Both the position numbers and the translations under genes were made by a program. The notes under the pieces were generated by a model. The model was not told the DNA's origin and did not search any database. It worked only from the letters and a program-made list of their open reading frames with translations. DNA of 64,000 nucleotides from Lachnospiraceae bacterium (lineage in GTDB: Bacteria; Bacillota; Clostridia; Lachnospirales; Lachnospiraceae), in contig JAILLN010000059.1 of assembly GCA_024693135.1 (NCBI GenBank), positions 1 to 64,000 of the forward strand, given 5' to 3'. Every line of letters starts with the position of its first letter. Position 1 is the stretch's first letter. Of the stretch, positions 59,479-64,000 are shown piece after piece.

Positions 59479-60391
59479 GATATTCCTGTACGCTTTTTAT
59501 GGCACATGCTCCGTCAGATACGGCAGTAACGATCTGGCGGAGTTTTTTTGTACGTACGTCCCCTGCGGCAAAAATCCCGGGGATATTCGTTGCACAGTCC
59601 TCCCCGGCCCGGATATAACCGACGGAATCCATATCCAAAAGTCCCCTGCACCACTCTGTCTGCGGTTCCGTTCCAACCGCAGCAAATACGGCATCCGTCT
59701 TCATCCTTGATACGGTGCCATCGGTCTTATTCCTCACCAGGACAGCCTCCACCGCACCATCCCCGCATATTTCCTCAACGGTCGCATTCAGGATCAAAGC
59801 AACATTTTCAAGCGCCCTAAGCCGTTCCTGAAGGATCCTGTCCGCACGGAGGGTATCCCGCCGGTGGATCAGCTTCACCTCCTTGCAGATGCCTGCCAAG
59901 AAAACCGCTTCATCCGCCGCTGTATTTCCTCCGCCCACCACCACAGCCGTCCTTCCCCGGAAAAAGGCGCCATCGCAGACTGCGCAATAGGATACGCCGC
60001 AGCCTTCAAGCTCCTCCTCTCCCGGGACGCCCAGCCTCCTGTGGCTGGTACCGGAAGCGATGACCACTGCCTTCGCCTCATAAGCCTTCGCATCCCTGCA
60101 GCAAACACGCTTTACCCCTTCGGGTAAAAGCTCTATTCCGGCCACCTCGGCTTCTGTTATGGAAGCCCCCAGGCCTTCCGCCTGCCGGACCATGGCTTCG
60201 GAAAGCTCACTTCCCTGTATGCCCGGAAGCCCGGGATAATTCTCGATCACCCCGGTATTTGCAGCCTGGCCCCCCGGCGCATAAGCCCCCTCCAGCAGCA
60301 AGAAGCTCAGCCCTGCCCTGACAGCATAAATGGCTGCGGTCAGCCCTGCCGGTCCGCAGCCAATGATGATCAAATCATAAATACGATCCAT
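59462..60391 (-). CDS. trxB: NADPH-dependent thioredoxin reductase
   Basis: The 309-residue flavoenzyme has the FAD motif LIIIGCGPAGLTAAIYAVRAG, the redox pair in SYCAVCDGAFF, and the complete NADPH motif VVVGGGNTAADEAVFL with HRRDTLRAD. IFAAGDVRTKKLRQIVTAV closes the FAD site. It passes electrons from NADPH to thioredoxin. Unlike the protein at 19.9-20.7 kb, it keeps both pyridine-nucleotide motifs. It follows an unrecognised membrane protein by 12 bases and overlaps the convergent CheC-like gene by 17 bases. Confidence 0.95.
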   Translation of the reverse strand: MDRIYDLIIIGCGPAGLTAAIYAVRAGLSFLLLEGAYAPGGQAANTGVIENYPGLPGIQGSELSEAMVRQAEGLGASITEAEVAGIELLPEGVKRVCCRDAKAYEAKAVVIASGTSHRRLGVPGEEELEGCGVSYCAVCDGAFFRGRTAVVVGGGNTAADEAVFLAGICKEVKLIHRRDTLRADRILQERLRALENVALILNATVEEICGDGAVEAVLVRNKTDGTVSRMKTDAVFAAVGTEPQTEWCRGLLDMDSVGYIRAGEDCATNIPGIFAAGDVRTKKLRQIVTAVSDGACAIKSVQEYLNAWS

Positions 60392-60403
60392 GCTTCCTCT
60401 CCC

Positions 60404-61843
60404 TCAGCCGGTAAACTCTGCCCATTTTGCCACAAAGATCAGCAATATGATAAAGATAAGCCCGATCACGATAATAAATTTATAGGACCGCCTGTTTTCC
60501 AGGAGCTCCCCAAAGGCCTCCTGAATGGAATCCCAGGCATATGCTATGGTCAAAATCTCAGTCAGGATGATCAGGATACAGGAAATGATCACGATCCAAA
60601 GAGCCGAACGGCTGCCCGAATTCACATACCTTAAGAAGGTGACCATAGAGGCCAGGGCCGCCAGGCATGAAAACAAAGTATTGACCGCAAAGAGAGCCGG
60701 CAGGCTTCCCTTCTTTTCGCTTTCTGCCGAAGCCGCCTTTACACGGGCCGCATTCTCCCTTACCGGATATCTCGCATCCAGCTCCTTATAAAGCTCCCCA
60801 ATGGCCAGCTGGTTGTATGCCTTCGCATAGATCCTCTGGGTCAGGATATCTTCTGAAAACTGGGTCGAGAAAAACACCCTGCGGTACAGGATCGCCGTCT
60901 CCTCCCCTGCCCCATCCCGAAGCCCCAGAAGAAGCATGAATTTTTGATGGAGCAGCAGAGCATACATCACAAGAATGCCCGTATTGAAATAATCCAGGAA
61001 GTTGCCTGTCAGGTATTCCCTGTGGCTTCCATTCTGATCCTCACAGCCATACGCCAGGCAGGCCAGGCCGGATGGTGACATTCCGAAATTCACATAGTCG
61101 TCTAAGGCCAGGATCTCCGCATAATCATCATATTCAAAATTGGCCGGATGCCTATGTTCCGTGCCATTATATCCATACCTTGCCACATACATGCGGTTCA
61201 GCTGCTTCGCATCCGTGGTGAAGGGGCCGGGAGTTCCTTCCGAATAATTGAAGGAAAGGAACGGCAGGCGGGAATCCTCAAATTTAGAATGATGGAACTG
61301 AAACTTCAGCCTGTCTGCCGTATCCCGGTCGAATAACGCCCGGATACAGGTGATCAGCGGGATATTGGATTCCTTCGTGCCCAGGGCGGCCAGGCCGGGC
61401 CAGGCCAGATAGGAGCACATTTCGGCAACCGTATATTCATTTGCATTTGGATTGGTATCCAGAAATTTCAGGATAACGAAGCCCACCTTGCTTGTAAAAA
61501 GCATCATCGAGACTCCGTCAACCCGGTACGGGGTCGGATAGAACTCTCCGCCGATGGAAAGCAGCACCCCTTCCTCCAGCTTGCCGAAGCGTGATCTCTT
61601 TAAGGTATAATACAGGCAGTTTTCCGAAAGCCTGTCGTTCATGTGGGCATAAAAAGAGGCGCCCCATCCGGAATAGGCTCTTTCTTCATCCGCCAATGTT
61701 GCACGGTTTCTCTCATCCTTCAGAATATACGGCCTTGCATCCCATACTTCAGAATCCAGCCTGAATTTGAAGGACTCAAAATCCTCTCCAAAATATCGAA
61801 AAGGAAGGAAAAAATATGAAAAATGAAGCTCTTCTTCCCTCAT
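60404..61843 (-). CDS. Unrecognised protein with large soluble domain and three C-terminal membrane helices
   Basis: I do not recognise this 479-residue protein. The first ~370 residues are soluble, aromatic-rich and without a signal peptide (HFSYFFLPFRYFGEDFESF ...). Three membrane segments follow at about 377-400, 408-430 and 453-472. The layout of a long cytosolic part followed by terminal helices recalls CorA-like channels, but the GMN motif is missing. It could be a membrane sensor. It sits between a DUF3048 lipoprotein (18-base gap) and trxB (12-base gap), so the three are probably one operon. Confidence 0.75.
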   Translation of the reverse strand: MREEELHFSYFFLPFRYFGEDFESFKFRLDSEVWDARPYILKDERNRATLADEERAYSGWGASFYAHMNDRLSENCLYYTLKRSRFGKLEEGVLLSIGGEFYPTPYRVDGVSMMLFTSKVGFVILKFLDTNPNANEYTVAEMCSYLAWPGLAALGTKESNIPLITCIRALFDRDTADRLKFQFHHSKFEDSRLPFLSFNYSEGTPGPFTTDAKQLNRMYVARYGYNGTEHRHPANFEYDDYAEILALDDYVNFGMSPSGLACLAYGCEDQNGSHREYLTGNFLDYFNTGILVMYALLLHQKFMLLLGLRDGAGEETAILYRRVFFSTQFSEDILTQRIYAKAYNQLAIGELYKELDARYPVRENAARVKAASAESEKKGSLPALFAVNTLFSCLAALASMVTFLRYVNSGSRSALWIVIISCILIILTEILTIAYAWDSIQEAFGELLENRRSYKFIIVIGLIFIILLIFVAKWAEFTG

Positions 61844-61861
61844 GGCGCCCCTTTGATATGA

Positions 61862-63019
61862 TCATTCAAACGCGATGTTTTCCCATTCCTCGTTACGGAT
61901 CAGCCCGATATAGGTCTTACCCACATTGATCCGGATCTCGGCTCCGTTCTCATCATAGAATTTCGTCGGTGTCAGATCATCCATCTTCGACCAGGTCACC
62001 TTGATGCACTTCCCATTGGTCAGATAATATCCGATCCTCTCCGAATTTTCAGAATCGCAGGGATAATACATCATATAGCCGTGGTCGTCCAGCTTCTCCA
62101 TCTTTGCCCTCTCCAAAAATACATTTTTGAAGCTGAGCTGCTTATTCCCGTTTCCGGCATCCACCTCCGGCTTGCCATACTGGAAATACTTATATACGCC
62201 TTCCGCCGCATCGTATTCCATCCAGGGATTGTTGTGATGGAAGGGCAGGGAAACCTTGGTGCAGCTGGTAGCCGAGCCGTATTGATCCAGTGTGTTGGGA
62301 TTGTTCCGGGAAGCAAATACCCAGTGGTCTCCACGGTAATAGTCATTATATGTGGTAGAAAAACCCGCATTCTTGAAATTCTTTTCCAGATCACCCGGAA
62401 GGATATACTCCGTAAATTCCCTGGGCTTTCCGTTATCCACCCGGGAGAATGTGCCGCTAAACCGCTCCACATACGGATTCTTGTAGAAATTTTCATTCCA
62501 GAAGGGGCCGCCGTCATGGCAGAGCACTGCATTCCACTCCGGTGCGATCCTTAAATTCGTAGGACGGGTGCTCCGGATGGAGCCGAACTGCTGCAGATTG
62601 CCCCAGTCCTTCACCAATGCCATGAAACGAGTGACTCCGTCATTCTGCGTGCTGTTCATCATCTCATAGACCACATCCGCGCTGGTAATCCCGAAATGAG
62701 GAAGGGCCTTGGTCTCGTCGTCCACCATGACCGCGATAGGCCTCTGATTCTGAATGGACTCATCGATCCATTCCCCGCTCAGCTGGTTTGCCACCATCCC
62801 GGCCGGGGGCACATCTGCTTCCTCCACAGGAGCCGCCGGAGTTTCCTCCACGGGAGCCGGCTGAGGTGCCGGACTGTCCTGGATCACCATAGCGGGCTGC
62901 ATGGCCGGTGCAGATTCTTCTACAGCCTCCTCCTCCTTATCCTTATCCTTCTTGCCACAGCCGGCCATGGCTAAAACGACTGCCAGAGCCAAAATCAATA
63001 ATGCTTTCCACTTTTTCAT
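61862..63019 (-). CDS. DUF3048 (YerB-like) lipoprotein
   Basis: The 385-residue protein has a lipoprotein signal with lipobox AMAGC (Cys21). A charged and Pro/Ala-rich linker follows (about 22-80), then two DUF3048 domains: QRPIAVMVDDETKALPHFGITSADVVYE, FGSIRSTRP and, near the end, KVTWSK and YIGLIRNEEW. It should be bound on the outer membrane face. Its role is not established. ATG at 63019 has GGAG nine bases upstream. A terminator-like hairpin ends 26 bases upstream of the start, after tRNA-Gly. Confidence 0.9.
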   Translation of the reverse strand: MKKWKALLILALAVVLAMAGCGKKDKDKEEEAVEESAPAMQPAMVIQDSPAPQPAPVEETPAAPVEEADVPPAGMVANQLSGEWIDESIQNQRPIAVMVDDETKALPHFGITSADVVYEMMNSTQNDGVTRFMALVKDWGNLQQFGSIRSTRPTNLRIAPEWNAVLCHDGGPFWNENFYKNPYVERFSGTFSRVDNGKPREFTEYILPGDLEKNFKNAGFSTTYNDYYRGDHWVFASRNNPNTLDQYGSATSCTKVSLPFHHNNPWMEYDAAEGVYKYFQYGKPEVDAGNGNKQLSFKNVFLERAKMEKLDDHGYMMYYPCDSENSERIGYYLTNGKCIKVTWSKMDDLTPTKFYDENGAEIRINVGKTYIGLIRNEEWENIAFE

Positions 63020-63041
63020 AAATCTCTGCTCCTTTTTACAT

Positions 63042-63085
63042 AAATAAAAGCGATTGCTTCGTTGCGCCACAACCCCTGCAATCGC
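63042..63085 (-). terminator. Terminator/attenuator-like hairpin between tRNA-Gly(CCC) and the DUF3048 gene
   Basis: On the minus strand GCGATTGC pairs perfectly with GCAATCGC (8 bp), with an inner GTTG/CAAC pairing, and is followed by TTTTATTT. It lies 36 bases after the tRNA and ends 26 bases before the ATG. Confidence 0.8.
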
Positions 63086-63120
63086 ACGACCGGCGTCCGA
63101 GTCTTCCTCTTTCTGCCGTA

Positions 63121-63191
63121 AGCGGATGGCGGGAATCGAACCCGTGTGGCCGGCTTGGGAAGCCGGTGCACTGCCATTGTGCTACATCCGC
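63121..63191 (-). tRNA. tRNA-Gly, anticodon CCC
   Basis: The 71-base minus-strand cloverleaf has acceptor GCGGATG/CATCCGC with discriminator T, anticodon stem CCGGC/GCCGG around TTCCCAA (anticodon CCC), and T-loop GTTCGATTC. CCA is not encoded. It is upstream of, and co-directional with, the DUF3048 gene. Confidence 0.95.
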
Positions 63192-63405
63192 ATGGAGATG
63201 ACCAAAAAGCCATCGACCATTATTTTACCTATTAAAAGCCGCAATGTCAATTGTAACCTTTAAAAACATCCTTCCCCGTGGTAAAATGGAGCCGCGATTA
63301 AGCGTATCGCCTTCATGAGGACACGGATCAGGCAGTTTGCGTAAATGGACGGATGCTCAGTTCATCCCATTTCCTGCTGCCATATCTAAAAAAGGAGGAC
63401 CTAAT

Positions 63406-64000
63406 ATGGATTTTCTGAAATCTACCTTGAAACAGGAAATTTTTTCCGCCGTTCTTTATGGGCTTCTGGGTATTTTCTTCATCGCACAGCCCGGCCTTGC
63501 CTTCATTACCATAGGAAAGATTCTGTCCATCGGCATGCTCGTCATCGGGATCAGCATGATTGCCCTTTATTTCCGCGAAAAAAGCTATGTCGGCGTCCAG
63601 AATAACGGCCTTGCCATCGGCCTGATCATCGTATTTGTCTCCCTGTATTTCCTGATCCGGGCCGATGACCTTGCAAAGCTCATCGGTTTCCTTATCGGCT
63701 TCCTCATCATCATTTCCGGGATCATGCAGTTTCAGTCCTCTCTTAACCTCATGCATTTCAAGGTAAGCCACTGGGCCATTTCCCTGGTCTCCTCCGTGAT
63801 CATGGTGGTGCTGGGGATCATTGCGCTGCTGTATCCGTTTAAGATGGAAAAGACCCTGATCCTGGTTTCCGGCATCTTCATCCTGGTATGCTCTCTTTTT
63901 AAGATCCTGACGATCCTGCTTTTAATGTACGGCGCACGCTCGATCCAAAAGACAGAAGAAGCCATGGATGTAACGGAAAGCGCCGTGGTTATCACCACCC
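63406..64000 (+). CDS. HdeD/DUF308 family membrane protein, N-terminal part (cut by window end)
   Basis: ATG at 63406 follows AAAGGAGGACCTAAT, a strong binding site, and the frame stays open for 198 codons to the edge. The protein starts MDFLKSTLKQEIFSAVLYG and shows six hydrophobic segments in pairs joined by short loops (including LLYPFKMEKTLILVSGIFIL). This is the arrangement of the HdeD/DUF308 small membrane proteins. Known members are linked to acid stress in enterobacteria, but the role here is unknown. An extended -10 (TGGTAAAAT, near 63277) lies upstream. Confidence 0.8.
   Translation, partial: MDFLKSTLKQEIFSAVLYGLLGIFFIAQPGLAFITIGKILSIGMLVIGISMIALYFREKSYVGVQNNGLAIGLIIVFVSLYFLIRADDLAKLIGFLIGFLIIISGIMQFQSSLNLMHFKVSHWAISLVSSVIMVVLGIIALLYPFKMEKTLILVSGIFILVCSLFKILTILLLMYGARSIQKTEEAMDVTESAVVITT

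Noticed and set aside
60404..61843. CorA magnesium transporter
   Set aside because: The terminal helices give a similar outline, but the essential GMN motif is not present.
1..64000. CRISPR array, insertion sequences, prophage or integrase genes
   Set aside because: I found no regularly spaced repeats, transposase, recombinase or phage structural genes. The tandem repeats seen (3907-4041, 41953-42024) are in-frame coding repeats.

Overview
The window looks like the chromosome of an anaerobic, Gram-positive Clostridia member, most likely a Lachnospiraceae-type bacterium. The reasons are the Firmicutes gene cluster ispF-cysE-cysS-mrnC-rlmB-sigH, a sporulation sigma factor (SigH), an oxygen-sensitive class III ribonucleotide reductase, a pyrophosphate-type phosphofructokinase, a ferredoxin-type thioredoxin reductase, strong GGAGG ribosome binding sites, and many protein families typical of gut Clostridia. 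Most of the window is dense housekeeping sequence of fairly high G+C. The first ~150 bases are clearly more AT-rich. I see no CRISPR array, insertion sequence, prophage or rRNA operon.

Layout. 1-3.1 kb: a cut GNAT-like gene, an isoprenylcysteine-type methyltransferase and an EAL/degenerate-GGDEF membrane protein. 3.2-6.7 kb: tRNA-Gln(CUG), a repeat-bearing small acidic protein, then glnS with a DUF2225 gene. 6.9-12 kb: FAD-dependent dehydrogenase, parvulin-like lipoprotein and class A PBP, all overlapping. 12-18 kb (minus): HD-GYP regulator, ispF, cysE, cysS, mrnC, rlmB, sigH. 18-19.8 kb: GH3 N-acetylhexosaminidase and thioredoxin. 19.9-32.3 kb (minus): one long co-directional unit that begins with a 50-codon membrane protein and runs through an M29-type aminopeptidase, purE-purM-purN-purD, an anchored acidic protein, a 1329-aa wall hydrolase and a ferredoxin-type thioredoxin reductase. 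32.4-39.3 kb (minus): pyrE-pyrF, an nrdD with a fused C-terminal redox domain, a TPR lipoprotein and a PAS-GGDEF cyclase. 39.4-42.6 kb: prfA, prmC, DUF1385, rpmE. 42.8-48.7 kb: a polyamine operon (speE, carboxynorspermidine dehydrogenase, nspC, aguA, aguB) ending in thrH. 48.7-53 kb: DUF5684 protein, PPi-PFK behind tRNA-Leu, GH3 beta-glucosidase. 53-64 kb: NUDIX, truA, XRE regulator, phospholipase-like protein, tRNA-Gly(GCC), mutY, putP, CheC-like protein, trxB, an unrecognised membrane protein, a DUF3048 lipoprotein, tRNA-Gly(CCC) and a cut DUF308 membrane protein.

How the genes fit together. The polyamine genes can convert agmatine to putrescine and then to spermidine by the carboxyspermidine route. 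Redox genes recur: thioredoxin, two kinds of thioredoxin reductase, and NrdD with its own CxxC domain. Three proteins act on cyclic di-GMP (one GGDEF, one EAL, one HD-GYP). The most unexpected structural signal is that four genes or operons (pyrE, DUF1385, speE, DUF3048) have a terminator-like hairpin plus T-run ending only 12-26 bases before the start codon, with no room for a promoter in between. This suggests read-through or attenuation control.
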